This document shows positions 33,711 to 42,662 of a stretch of 64,000 bases of DNA, piece by piece (position 1 is the stretch's first letter; the number at the start of each line of letters is the position of its first letter). The stretch lies in the NCBI RefSeq assembly GCF_001641825.1, contig NZ_LRFH01000014.1:248001-312000 (forward strand). Direction: 5' to 3'. Under the pieces are notes generated by a model. That model made no database searches. It was given only the letters and a program-made list of their open reading frames with translations, and had not been told where the DNA came from. Both the position numbers and the translations under genes were made by a program. This DNA comes from Guyparkeria sp. WRN-7. Its GTDB lineage: Bacteria; Pseudomonadota; Gammaproteobacteria; Halothiobacillales; Halothiobacillaceae.

Positions 33711-34541
33711 CTAGCTTTCCGCCGTGAGTACGTCCAGCCACTCCTCGAGAAGCTCAACGTGGGTCGCGGCCACGGCCGAGCGCGGCAGCGGCTCGAGCGG
33801 CTCCTCGGCGATGTCCAGCCGGCCGTCCAGTTCGGCCGACGTGCCGCCGGCCTCCTGCAGGACCAGCTGGCCGGCGGCGTAGTCCCACAGCTTCTGCTTG
33901 CCATGGACGTAGACCTGTACCCGGTGGGCGGCGACCCAGCACCAGTCGAGTGCCACCGAGCCGATCGAGCGTTGCGAGGCGTAGGGCGGCTCGCAGGCCA
34001 GCCGCGTGGCGACCGGCTTGGGCAGTCGCTTGAAGTCGACGGTCGCCAGACAGCTGCCGAGAGCCTGGCGGGGCTCGTCCTTGAGCGACAACGGCTCGCC
34101 ATTGAGCCAGGCGCCGCCATCGCGCGCGGCGTGGAAGCACTCGTCGCGACAGGGGTCGAAGACCACGCCGAAGACCGTCCGGCCACCCACCAGCAGCGCC
34201 ACGGTCACGGAGTACACCGGGAAGCCGATACGAAAGTTGCTGGTGCCGTCGAGCGGGTCGACCACCCACGTCGGCTGCCCGTCGAGGCATGCGCGCCAGG
34301 CGGCTTCCTGCTCGGCGACGCTCATCTCCTCGCCGAGAAAGCCGTGGCCGGCGAAGCGCTCGGCGAGCCCCTCCTGCAGTGCGGCCTGCATGGCCTCGTC
34401 GGTGGCGGTGATCCAGCTACCGTCGGCCTTGCGGTCGGCGGACTGGGTGCCGGCGCGGGTCAGGTGCTCGGCGGCGGCGCTTCTGACCAGTTCGATGACG
34501 GTCTGCTGCTCGGTCGGGGAAACGTGGTGATCCTGCGTCAT
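33711..34541 (-). CDS. Inositol monophosphatase-family protein (second paralogue)
   Basis: This 276-residue protein has the family metal-binding motifs GEEMSV (about 70-75), WVVDPLDGTSNF and KQKLWDYAAGQLVLQEAGG. It is clearly distinct from SuhB at 7896-8717. Possible roles are 3'(2'),5'-bisphosphate nucleotidase (CysQ-like), histidinol phosphatase or a sugar phosphatase; the sequence alone does not decide. The his cluster of this window encodes no histidinol phosphatase, so that function is worth considering. It is convergent with fccB and divergent from the pilin operon. Confidence 0.85.
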   Translation of the reverse strand: MTQDHHVSPTEQQTVIELVRSAAAEHLTRAGTQSADRKADGSWITATDEAMQAALQEGLAERFAGHGFLGEEMSVAEQEAAWRACLDGQPTWVVDPLDGTSNFRIGFPVYSVTVALLVGGRTVFGVVFDPCRDECFHAARDGGAWLNGEPLSLKDEPRQALGSCLATVDFKRLPKPVATRLACEPPYASQRSIGSVALDWCWVAAHRVQVYVHGKQKLWDYAAGQLVLQEAGGTSAELDGRLDIAEEPLEPLPRSAVAATHVELLEEWLDVLTAES

Positions 34542-34698
34542 ATCGGCTTCCGATGGAAATGGGGTCTGCCCCGGATTCTACGTCACCGATCGGACGGTCG
34601 ACCGCTCGTCGGCCGAAACCGTCCTTTCGTCACCTATGGGCTGGCGGGTCGCGTTCGGGCATGATTGGATCTAGTGCGTGGAAAAGGAATTGAACGGC

Positions 34699-35259
34699 AT
34701 GAATCGTAATCTCGTCAGTCTTCGCGGCCGGCAGACGCGGCAACAGGGTTTCAGCCTGATCGAGCTGATGATCACTACCGTGGTCGCAGCCGTGTTGCTC
34801 GCCGTCGCGATCCCGAGCTTCCGCAACATCATCCTGGCCAACGAGCTGACCACGACGACCAACGAATGGGTCACCGCGGTGAATCTGGCTCGATCCGAGG
34901 CCATCAAGCGCAGCGCCGCCGTCGTGGTCTGCGGTGCTGGCGGTAACCAGAGCGGGAGCAGTGAGCTCAGTGATGGCTGCGCCAGCAATCTCGGGGAGGT
35001 GCGCGCGTTCCAGGCGGGGACGACGACCGTGACGGTCGTTCGAGCCGCGCTGGAAATCCCGGATAGCGTGAGCCTGGCGCAGACGCAAAGCCTGCGTTTC
35101 GGCTCGACCGGCATCGGTCGGCTGCCGAGTGGCACCGCGCCGTACACGGGGATTGTCGCCGACATCAGCTCGGCGGATCTTGCTGGCGAGAATCACCGCT
35201 GCATTCGCGTGATTTCCGGGACCACCGTGACCACCGACTCCGACACGGTATGTAACTGA
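34699..35259 (+). CDS. FimT/FimU-type minor pseudopilin
   Basis: This is a 186-residue minor pilin with a class III leader cleaved before the Phe of QQGFSLIELMITTVVAAVLLA, and a GspH/FimT C-terminal domain. Minor pilins prime assembly and sit at the tip of the type IV pilus. I use ATG 34699 with AAAAGGAAT upstream; a GTG at 34678 would add seven residues. It starts the fimT-pilV-pilW-pilX-pilY1-pilE operon. The upstream gap (34542-34698) must contain the promoter; a CCGCTCGTC sequence at 34602-34610 vaguely resembles an AlgR site. Confidence 0.88.
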   Translation: MNRNLVSLRGRQTRQQGFSLIELMITTVVAAVLLAVAIPSFRNIILANELTTTTNEWVTAVNLARSEAIKRSAAVVVCGAGGNQSGSSELSDGCASNLGEVRAFQAGTTTVTVVRAALEIPDSVSLAQTQSLRFGSTGIGRLPSGTAPYTGIVADISSADLAGENHRCIRVISGTTVTTDSDTVCN

Positions 35260-35732
35260 TGAACACGAGCATTCATGACAGAAAGGCGCAGGCGGGCGTC
35301 GGGTTGATCGAGATCCTGATCGCCGTGTTGGTGTTGTCGATCGGTTTTCTCGGCATGGCCGCGCTGCAGACCAAGGCGCTGTCGAACAACAACAGTGCGA
35401 TGGACCGCACTCAGGCGACCATTGCCAGCTACTCGATTCTCGATTCCATGCGGGCCGACCGCTCGAATGCGCTTGCCGGGGATTACGACGGCACCGTGAC
35501 AGTGGGCAGTTGTCCTGCTGTCGGCGGCACGCTCGCCAGCGTGCAGCTGAATCGCTGGTGCACGGGATCGGGCAACACGCCACCGGACGGGCTGGCCGCC
35601 CTCGGCGACGGCACGACCGGCGAGGTCGACTGCGACGGCAACGGCATCTGCGAAATCACCGTGACATTCGACGATGACAAGGCCACCGGCGGCAGTAACG
35701 CCCAAGAAGTGGTGACCAGGGCGAGACTATGA
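35259..35732 (+). CDS. pilV: Type IV pilus minor pilin PilV
   Basis: This 157-residue prepilin has the leader AGVGLIEILIAVLVLSIGFL with Glu5 of the mature protein, followed by MAALQTKALSNNNSAM, which is typical of PilV. Its ATG overlaps the previous stop by one base and its end overlaps pilW by four. It belongs to the tip complex of the pilus with PilW, PilX and PilY1. Confidence 0.9.
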   Translation: MNTSIHDRKAQAGVGLIEILIAVLVLSIGFLGMAALQTKALSNNNSAMDRTQATIASYSILDSMRADRSNALAGDYDGTVTVGSCPAVGGTLASVQLNRWCTGSGNTPPDGLAALGDGTTGEVDCDGNGICEITVTFDDDKATGGSNAQEVVTRARL

Positions 35733-36778
35733 ACATGATGACCTATCAGCGAAAACCCCGGCGGGGGCATGCGGCCATTCAGCGAGGGGCGCGCGGTTTC
35801 ACCCTGGTCGAGTTGATGATCGCCATGGTGCTCGGCCTGGTCGTGATCGGTGGCGTGGTCAGCGTCTTCGTTGCCAACAAGCAGTCCTATCGCACCAACG
35901 AGGCGCTGAGCCAGGTGCAGGATCACGGCCGGACGGCCTTCGAATTCCTGGCGCGGGATATCCGCATGGCGGGCCTGACCGGCTGCGGCAACCTTAACCG
36001 GATCGCCAACGTGCTCAACAACGGGCCGAATGGCGGCTCGGCGACCGACTGGTTCGCCGATTTCGCCAATTCCATCATCGGTTACGAAGGCAACCAGACT
36101 GATCCGGCCGTGGCCACCGGTACCGCCGAGGCCGAGCGTGTCGCCGGCACCGATTCGTTCCAGCTTGTCGGTATCGAGGGCAGCGGCTTCAGCGTGGAAA
36201 GCCACCAGCCGACCTCGGCCCAGTTCAAGATCAACGAGGCATCCACCGATTTCCAGGTGGGTGACATCGTCGTGGTCTGTGACCCCGATCACGCCGCGGT
36301 CATGCAGATCACCAACTACAACAGCAGCAACGTGACCGTGGTGCACAACACCGGTACCGGCACGCCGGGCAACTGCTCCAAGGGGCTGGGCTTCCCGACG
36401 CAGTGCACCGCGGTGGGCAACAGCTACGAGTTCGGGCCGAATTCGCAGATCGCCAAGCTGGCATCCACGGCTTGGTACATCGGCAACAACCCGGTCGGTG
36501 GTCGTTCGCTCTACCGCATCGACATCATCACCAGTAGCGGTGTGCCCACCGAGCGGGCGACCGAGATGGTGCGCAACGTGACCGACATGCAGGTCACCTA
36601 CATCACTGACGGCGGCACGACGCTGCAGGATGCCGACGCGGTCTCCGACTGGGCGCTGGTCGACGCCGCGCGGGTCGAGTTGACCATGCAGAGCGAGATG
36701 GAGCGCGCCGGTACCGACCAGGACGTCCTGACCCGGACCCTGTCGACCACGGTCGCGGTCCGCAACCGGGTGGAATGA
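35729..36778 (+). CDS. pilW: Type IV pilus minor pilin PilW
   Basis: This 349-residue prepilin has the class III leader GARGFTLVELMIAMVLGLVV and the family stretch SYRTNEALSQVQDHGRTAFE followed by LARDIRMAGLTGCG. The large C-terminal domain is as expected for PilW. It differs from the TPR lipoprotein at 12932-13711, which is also called PilW in Neisseria. It lies one base before pilX. Confidence 0.92.
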   Translation: MNMMTYQRKPRRGHAAIQRGARGFTLVELMIAMVLGLVVIGGVVSVFVANKQSYRTNEALSQVQDHGRTAFEFLARDIRMAGLTGCGNLNRIANVLNNGPNGGSATDWFADFANSIIGYEGNQTDPAVATGTAEAERVAGTDSFQLVGIEGSGFSVESHQPTSAQFKINEASTDFQVGDIVVVCDPDHAAVMQITNYNSSNVTVVHNTGTGTPGNCSKGLGFPTQCTAVGNSYEFGPNSQIAKLASTAWYIGNNPVGGRSLYRIDIITSSGVPTERATEMVRNVTDMQVTYITDGGTTLQDADAVSDWALVDAARVELTMQSEMERAGTDQDVLTRTLSTTVAVRNRVE

Positions 36779-36779
36779 C

Positions 36780-37334
36780 ATGACAATGAATGCCCTGAAA
36801 AACCGACAATCCGGTATCGCGCTGGTCATCGCGCTGGTGCTGTTGCTGGCCATCAGCCTGGTCGGGCTCGCCTCGATCCGCGGCACGACGCTGCAGGAGA
36901 AGATGTCCAGCAACCTGCAGGATCGGGACATCGCCTTCCAGGCAGCCGAGGCGGCCCTGCGCATCGCCGAACGGCGGATCGCCGATACCACCGCGGACAT
37001 CTGGCACGACTGCTCGCTGGGCGGGGTGACCTGCGAGGCGCTGCCTACGGGTAGCAGCGTGCCGTGGCAGACGGTTGATGCGGGCACGGCGGCCGACGAG
37101 TTCGATGCCGGTGCCCTGGCGGCCGCCCAGCCGCAGTACGTGGTCGAGAACATGGGGTTGTGGCCGGATCCGACCTCGAACACGGGCGTGAACCTGAGCG
37201 GTGCGGCCAGTCAGTACGGGGCGCAGGGAACCAGCACGACTATCAATTTCTACCGGGTCACGGCACGCAGTGCGGACCCGTCAGTGGCGTCGGACCGGGC
37301 CATCGTGGTCCTGCAGACCTGGGTTCGGGGCTAG
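36780..37334 (+). CDS. pilX: Type IV pilus minor pilin PilX
   Basis: This 184-residue protein has the PilX-type N-terminus NRQSGIALVIALVLLLAISL, which lacks Glu5 as is common in PilX proteins, then GLASIRGTTLQEKMSSNLQD. Lack of Glu5 marks tip-initiating minor pilins. It is followed closely by pilY1. Confidence 0.9.
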   Translation: MTMNALKNRQSGIALVIALVLLLAISLVGLASIRGTTLQEKMSSNLQDRDIAFQAAEAALRIAERRIADTTADIWHDCSLGGVTCEALPTGSSVPWQTVDAGTAADEFDAGALAAAQPQYVVENMGLWPDPTSNTGVNLSGAASQYGAQGTSTTINFYRVTARSADPSVASDRAIVVLQTWVRG

Positions 37335-37346
37335 GAGGAATATCCC

Positions 37347-40300
37347 ATGAACATTGCAATGCGTTACCGGGATCTCTCTTGTCACCTGCGAGCCTTCGGC
37401 AGGAGATACGTAGCTCGAGCCGCTTCCAGCCTGCTGCTCGCAAGCGGGTTGTGGGCCGGGCAGGCGACCGCGATCACCATCGACCAGAAGCCGCTGATCG
37501 TCCAGCAGGCCTTGCCGCCCAACGTGATGCTGCTGCTGGATGATTCCGGCTCCATGTTGCGCGAGTACATGCCTGATGCTTCGTATCTCAGCGATACCTC
37601 TGATCAGGGCATGCAGAGCGCGTCGGTCAACTACATCTACTACGACGGCAGCGTGACCTACGAGCCGCCGGTCAAGGCCGATGGCACCTACTATTCGGAC
37701 ATCACCACCTTCCCGACCCTGCCGCTGGATGGGTTCGATAGCTCCTCGTCCACGGCAGACGTGACCAGGTACTACTCGAACGGCAGCTACGCGAACGTGA
37801 ACTTCCCGTTCTTCCGCGCCTTCTGTCCGCCGGACACGACCCAGAGCGTCGTTCATTACGGGGATTGCTATTCCGCTACCTACTACAACGATGCCGATCA
37901 CGTTTTCCTATTCCAGGATAGCGGCAACAATCTCTACTACTACGAGGCCGATGCCCTCGCGTTTGTCTACACCACGCCCGACGGTAGCGGTGGCTACATC
38001 GAGAATTATGTCGCCACAAACTGCGCCGATCTGCCGACGGATGCGCAGGCCACTTGTGCGGACGATGCGGCCACCCAGCAGAACGTCGGCAACTGGTTCG
38101 GCTACTACCGTACGCGCATGCTGGCGGCCAAGAGCGGCCTGATGAACGGCTTCGCCGACGTGAGCGCGGAGTTCCGGGTGGGGTTCGGCTCGATCAATGG
38201 CAACTCCGCCGACTATATTCGCAACATCACCGCCGGTGAGTGCGGGGACGTGTTCAGCGCGAGTTGCCGCTACGGGTTTGTCACTGACACCAATAACAAT
38301 AACGAACTGGCCGGCGTCGCGACTTGGGGCGACGGTGCTGCCGGTACGCGAAAGGACGAGTTCTGGGGCTGGCTGGAAGACGCCGGGGGCGACCAGAACA
38401 CCCCGCTGCGTGAAACGCTGGAAGCGGCCGGGGAGTATTACCGCACCGGCCAGCCGTGGTCGAGCCGGGACTCCAGCGGCACTTCCCAGGAATATGCCTG
38501 CCGCCAGTCCTACACCATCCTGACGTCGGACGGTTTCTGGAACGAGGTTGGCGCCCCGGATCCGGACGTCGGCAACGCCGACGGCACCTCCGGCGCCACG
38601 TTGGGTGACGATGGCTCCGGCACCATGACGGCCCCCAACGGGATCGAGTACACCTACGAGGCGGTCGATCCGTACAGCGATGATTTCAGCAATACGCTGG
38701 CGGACGTCGCGATGTACTACTGGAAGAACGACCTGCGCACGGGCCTGACCAATCAGGTGCCTACTACCAACGAGGACCCGGCCTTCTGGCAGCACATGAC
38801 CACGTTCGCCATCGGGCTGGGATACGACCCGCTCGATGCCAATGGCAACGTGATCGACTCGGACGCGGTCTTCGACTGGGCCAACGGCGGTGACCCGATC
38901 AGCGGGTTCGCCTGGCCGGAGCCGGCATCGGGCAGCATCAACAACATTGCCGACATGCTGCATGCGGCGGTCAACGGCCACGGCGGCTTCTATTCCGCCA
39001 AGTCGTCGCAGGCCTTCGCCGCGGCGATTTCGGATGCCGTGGGGCGTACCGCCGAGCGGGTTGGTACGGGCGCGAGTCTGGCGGCCAACTCCACGCGTCT
39101 GGAGACCGGCACGGTCACCTATCAGGCGAACTACTTCACCGGCACCTGGGTGGGGGACCTGAAGGCTTATCCCGTCGATCCGCTCACCAAGCAAATCGCC
39201 ACCTACCCGGACTGGTCCGCGGCCGACAATCTGCTGGCCGAGCCGGCAGACAGTTGCGCCGCATCGGCGGGCGAGGTCTGCCCAGATGGCCGGGCGATCT
39301 ATACCTACGCGACCAGCGATGCCAATCTCGGCAACAACGACCCGCAGTACCGTGAGTTCTTGGCCAGCGACGTCGCCAGCCTGTCCAACGCGCAGCAGGC
39401 GGCGCTGGGCGGTACGACGACCGAGCGGCAGGCGATCGTCGACTTCCTGCGCGGCGACACCACCAACGCTGAAGCAAATGGCGGCAACTATCGTGACCGA
39501 AGCACCGCGCTCGGTGACATCGTGAACTCCCAGCCAGTCTATGTGGGGCAGCCGGATCCGAACCTCCATACCGCGCGCTCCTTCGACGGGGTGGAGTTTT
39601 ATCCGGCCTTCGCAGAAGATCCGGAGGGCGACAACGACAACCAGGGCATCGATCCGGAAGGCGGCAGCAACACCCGCGAGCCACTGGTCTACGTGGCCGC
39701 CAACGACGGCATGCTGCACGGCTTCGACGCCATTACCGGCGAAGAACTGTACGCCTTCATGCCGGGCGCGGTGATCGAGGCGGGTGTCAAGAAACTCGCC
39801 GACCCCGACTATGGGGCCAACCCCGGGCACGAGTTCTTCAACGACGGTGAGCTGACCGTTGCGGACGTCTACATCGACCTGCCCTATACCAACGGCTCCG
39901 ACGTGCAGTGGCGCACCGTGCTGGTGGGTACCACCGGTCGGGGGGAGGCGAAGACCGTCTATGCCCTCGATATCACCGACCCGGCCGATATCCGTTTCCT
40001 GTGGGAGCGTTCTGCCGGTGATGGCGGCGCCAACGCCGGCTATATCGGCCAGATGATCGGCAAGCCGCTGGTGGTTCAGACCGCCAACGGCGAGTGGTCG
40101 GTCCTGATCGGCAATGGTTACAACAGCGCCAATGACAGCGCTGCACTGCTGCAGTTCGACGTCGGCACCGGCGCGCTGGACGTGCATGTGACCAACGACG
40201 GCATTACCGGCAACGGCCTCGCCGCACCCGCCACGTTCGACTACACCGACAGCCCGGACGGCATCCAGGACGTGGCCTATGCCGGCGACCTGAACGGCTG

Positions 40301-41090
40301 GGTATGGCGTTTCGACCTGAGCACCTCGACCAGCAACGGCGTGCAGGTCTACCAGGCGACCCGCGCGGACGGCACGGCACAGCCGATCACAGCGGGCCTG
40401 CTGCTGGGCAAGAACCCGGCCACCAGCAACCTGTGGGCGTTCTTCGGTACCGGTCAGTACCTGTCGCAGGGCGACCTGACCGACCAGTCGGTCCAGACGT
40501 GGTACGGCCTGATCGTCGAGTCTGCCGACACCAGCCTGCCCGTCTCCAGTGGCGACGGGAGGTCGGTGCTGGTCGAGCGCGACATCGTCGACGAGCAGAG
40601 CAACGGTACCTTCACGGCGCGTGCCTTCAGCCAGGGGGCGGCGAACGACATGGACGGCAAGTCCGGCTGGTATATCGACCTGATCTCGCCCGACAACGGC
40701 GCAGAAGGCGAACGCATGGTCGAGCCCAACCAGTTCCAGGGCGAAGTGCTGGTGGGCACGTCGGTGATCCCGGACGCGGCGGATATCTGTAACCCCTCCG
40801 GTCGCGGTTTCATCATGGGGATCGACCCGTTCGACGGCACCAACGTCGAGCAGGCGTTCGTCGATTACAACGGCGACGGTGTGGTCGATGGCTCGGATGT
40901 GATCACCGGTGACGATGGCGTGACCTATGCCGTTGGGGCGATCGGCTTCAACCGTCTGCCCAACGCACCGATCTTCGTCGGCAATACCATGCTGATCAGC
41001 TTCGATGACGGCAGCACCGCTTCGGTCGAGGCGGCCGGTGGCGGCAGCTCGGGGCAGCGTAGTTCCTGGCGCGAGATCATCTTCGATTAA
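37347..41090 (+). CDS. pilY1: Pilus tip adhesin PilY1
   Basis: PilY1 is the large pilus-tip protein needed for pilus extension, adhesion and surface sensing. The 1247 residues begin with a long signal peptide (cleavage about residue 42). A von Willebrand factor A-like MIDAS motif, DDSGSM (65-70), is close to the N-terminus. The C-terminal half is a PilY1 beta-propeller, with LVYVAANDGMLHGFDAITGE as the first recognisable blade. Near the end, DYNGDGVVDGSD (from 1173) is an EF-hand-like calcium loop. AGGAGG precedes the ATG. Confidence 0.93.
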   Translation: MNIAMRYRDLSCHLRAFGRRYVARAASSLLLASGLWAGQATAITIDQKPLIVQQALPPNVMLLLDDSGSMLREYMPDASYLSDTSDQGMQSASVNYIYYDGSVTYEPPVKADGTYYSDITTFPTLPLDGFDSSSSTADVTRYYSNGSYANVNFPFFRAFCPPDTTQSVVHYGDCYSATYYNDADHVFLFQDSGNNLYYYEADALAFVYTTPDGSGGYIENYVATNCADLPTDAQATCADDAATQQNVGNWFGYYRTRMLAAKSGLMNGFADVSAEFRVGFGSINGNSADYIRNITAGECGDVFSASCRYGFVTDTNNNNELAGVATWGDGAAGTRKDEFWGWLEDAGGDQNTPLRETLEAAGEYYRTGQPWSSRDSSGTSQEYACRQSYTILTSDGFWNEVGAPDPDVGNADGTSGATLGDDGSGTMTAPNGIEYTYEAVDPYSDDFSNTLADVAMYYWKNDLRTGLTNQVPTTNEDPAFWQHMTTFAIGLGYDPLDANGNVIDSDAVFDWANGGDPISGFAWPEPASGSINNIADMLHAAVNGHGGFYSAKSSQAFAAAISDAVGRTAERVGTGASLAANSTRLETGTVTYQANYFTGTWVGDLKAYPVDPLTKQIATYPDWSAADNLLAEPADSCAASAGEVCPDGRAIYTYATSDANLGNNDPQYREFLASDVASLSNAQQAALGGTTTERQAIVDFLRGDTTNAEANGGNYRDRSTALGDIVNSQPVYVGQPDPNLHTARSFDGVEFYPAFAEDPEGDNDNQGIDPEGGSNTREPLVYVAANDGMLHGFDAITGEELYAFMPGAVIEAGVKKLADPDYGANPGHEFFNDGELTVADVYIDLPYTNGSDVQWRTVLVGTTGRGEAKTVYALDITDPADIRFLWERSAGDGGANAGYIGQMIGKPLVVQTANGEWSVLIGNGYNSANDSAALLQFDVGTGALDVHVTNDGITGNGLAAPATFDYTDSPDGIQDVAYAGDLNGWVWRFDLSTSTSNGVQVYQATRADGTAQPITAGLLLGKNPATSNLWAFFGTGQYLSQGDLTDQSVQTWYGLIVESADTSLPVSSGDGRSVLVERDIVDEQSNGTFTARAFSQGAANDMDGKSGWYIDLISPDNGAEGERMVEPNQFQGEVLVGTSVIPDAADICNPSGRGFIMGIDPFDGTNVEQAFVDYNGDGVVDGSDVITGDDGVTYAVGAIGFNRLPNAPIFVGNTMLISFDDGSTASVEAAGGGSSGQRSSWREIIFD

Positions 41091-41105
41091 TAAAAGGAGA
41101 CACGG

Positions 41106-41570
41106 ATGAGCACAGCGATGAACGCGGGCCTGATGTCGCCGTCCCGGCGCGGTCTTGGTTTCACCCTGATCGAGTTGATGATCGTCGTGGCGATCGTTGG
41201 CATCCTGGCCGCGATCGCCTACCCGGCGTACACCAATCATGTGGTCAAGACCAAGCGCGCGGCGGCCGCGGCCTGTCTGTCCGAGTATGCGAGCTTCATG
41301 GAGCGGTTCTACACCACCAACCTTCGCTACGATCAGGACAGTGGCGGCACCGCGGTGGCCCTGCCGGCTCTCGACTGCGCCTCGAACGACAATACCGGCC
41401 AGGATTACAACTACGCCTTCGCCGCCGGCGAACCGACCCAGTCGACCTTCATCGTGACCGCCGCGCCCCAGGGTGCCCAGGCGAGCCGAGATGATTGCGG
41501 CACGCTGACACTCGACCAGGCAGGCACGCGAGGCGTGACCGGTGGCGGAACGGTGGAGCAGTGCTGGTAG
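41106..41570 (+). CDS. pilE: Type IV pilus pilin PilE
   Basis: This 154-residue prepilin has the class III leader [20 protein letters not shown], with a mature N-terminus starting at Phe and Glu5. The short C-terminal domain has the cysteines expected of PilE minor pilins. It follows pilY1 by 15 bases behind AAAAGGAG and ends the operon. Confidence 0.9.
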   Translation: MSTAMNAGLMSPSRRGLGFTLIELMIVVAIVGILAAIAYPAYTNHVVKTKRAAAAACLSEYASFMERFYTTNLRYDQDSGGTAVALPALDCASNDNTGQDYNYAFAAGEPTQSTFIVTAAPQGAQASRDDCGTLTLDQAGTRGVTGGGTVEQCW

Positions 41571-41603
41571 GGCGGTTGATCCGAGAAGCGATATAAGTCA
41601 CGA

Positions 41604-41629
41604 GAGCGGGCGCAGGGAAGCGCCCGTTC
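41604..41629 (+). promoter_or_regulatory. Stable hairpin with AGGGAA loop between pilE and the next pseudopilin
   Basis: GAGCGGGCGC (41604-41613) pairs with GCGCCCGTTC (41620-41629) around AGGGAA. It may end the pilus operon, though the following sequence has only a weak T tract. The GGA in the loop makes it a possible CsrA site in front of the gene at 41661. Confidence 0.5.
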
Positions 41630-41660
41630 GTATTTCTACCAACCGGACAAGGAGGTCCTT

Positions 41661-42281
41661 ATGCTCAAGGATGAGCGGGGAGCCCTGTGTGGCTCCTTTT
41701 TGCCGTTGGGTTGCGCCAGCCCGTCCTGCGGTGCGCCTGGCGGTCAGCGCGGCTTTACCATCATGGAACTGATGGTCGCCGTGACGGTGTCGGTCGTGCT
41801 GATCGCCGTCGCCGTGCCGGCATTCTCGGCACTTGCGGCGCGTAACGATCTGACCGTGGCGACAAACTCGTTGCGTGGCGCATTGCTTGCCGCTCGACAG
41901 GCTGCGGTCACGCAGGGGCGGCCGGTCGGTCTGTGCGCCGGTTCGCCGACGGCCGGATGCACGGGCAACTGGCGTGACGGTCGCTGGATGGTGTTTCGGG
42001 ATGCCGACCACGGTGGCGACCTCGATGCCGGCGAGACCGTGATCCGCAGCGGCGGGGTGCCCGGCGGCGCGCGCGTCGACGGCAATGGCCCGCTGGACGC
42101 AGCGCTGGTGTACGTTCCGATGGGGCATGCCGAGTGGCCGGGCGGTGGCTTTGGCGCCGGTCGTCTGCGTATCTGTGTCCCTCACGACCTCGCATTCAAT
42201 GCCCGCGAACTGGTGATTTCCGCCAGCGGCCGGGTGCGTCTCGTGTCGCGTGATTTCGGCGGCAGTTGCCCCGCTCTGTGA
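41661..42281 (+). CDS. Second GspH/FimT-family pseudopilin
   Basis: This 206-residue protein has a prepilin-type N-terminal helix preceded by an unusually long leader (about 31 residues, rich in Cys): GQRGFTIMELMVAVTVSVVL. The C-terminal GspH-like domain is preserved (SLRGALLAARQAAVTQGRPV). It lies outside the main operon, 90 bases after pilE, behind its own AAGGAGG ribosome binding site. It may be an alternative tip pilin or a competence (DNA uptake) pilin; FimT in Legionella binds DNA. Its role here is open. Confidence 0.8.
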   Translation: MLKDERGALCGSFLPLGCASPSCGAPGGQRGFTIMELMVAVTVSVVLIAVAVPAFSALAARNDLTVATNSLRGALLAARQAAVTQGRPVGLCAGSPTAGCTGNWRDGRWMVFRDADHGGDLDAGETVIRSGGVPGGARVDGNGPLDAALVYVPMGHAEWPGGGFGAGRLRICVPHDLAFNARELVISASGRVRLVSRDFGGSCPAL

Positions 42282-42353
42282 CCGCCGGCGCGCGCAGGCG
42301 CCGGACGACCGCGAGGACGAGCGCCGGCAAGGGCTTGCCTGTTACAATCGGCC

Positions 42354-42622
42354 GGGAAAACTCTGCACGAATCCGATGGCGCTCTGGCTGGCGAGCCGTT
42401 CGTGATCAAGGCGCGTCGTCGCCGGCGTGCCGGTGGCCACGGCAAGACGGCGCAACGCCGAGTACGGGCGGATCGCCAAGCCCCGCAGGGCGCGCCTTGA
42501 ACCGGGCATCTGCTGTGTGGTCGTCCTTGGAAAGAGAATGACTCTTCCGCGGTGGACGATCGCCTTGCACCTGCCCGGCTCAAGACGCGCAGAGCGATAT
42601 CCGATTCGTGCAGAGTTTTCCC
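42354..42622. repeat. MITE-like inverted-repeat element upstream of ileS
   Basis: A 32-base arm at 42354-42385, starting GGGAAAACTCTGCACGAATC, is repeated in inverted orientation at 42591-42622, ending GATTCGTGCAGAGTTTTCCC, with 29 of 32 positions matching. Weaker inverted similarity continues inward (GAGCCG...CAAGGCG). The 269-base unit encodes no convincing protein. It lies between a TACAAT -10-like hexamer (42344-42349) and the ileS start at 42663. I cannot identify a clear target-site duplication or a related transposase in the window. Confidence 0.65.
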
Positions 42623-42662
42623 CTAGCAGTGTTCCGGCGAACTGAACTGACGTGGCCCAACC

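Noticed and set aside
34602-34610. AlgR-like site CCGCTCGTC before the minor pilin operon
   Set aside because: One mismatch in nine bases without a second site; too weak to claim.
37908-41240. Minus-strand frame of 1110 codons opposite pilY1
   Set aside because: Antisense shadow; no domain or start signal.
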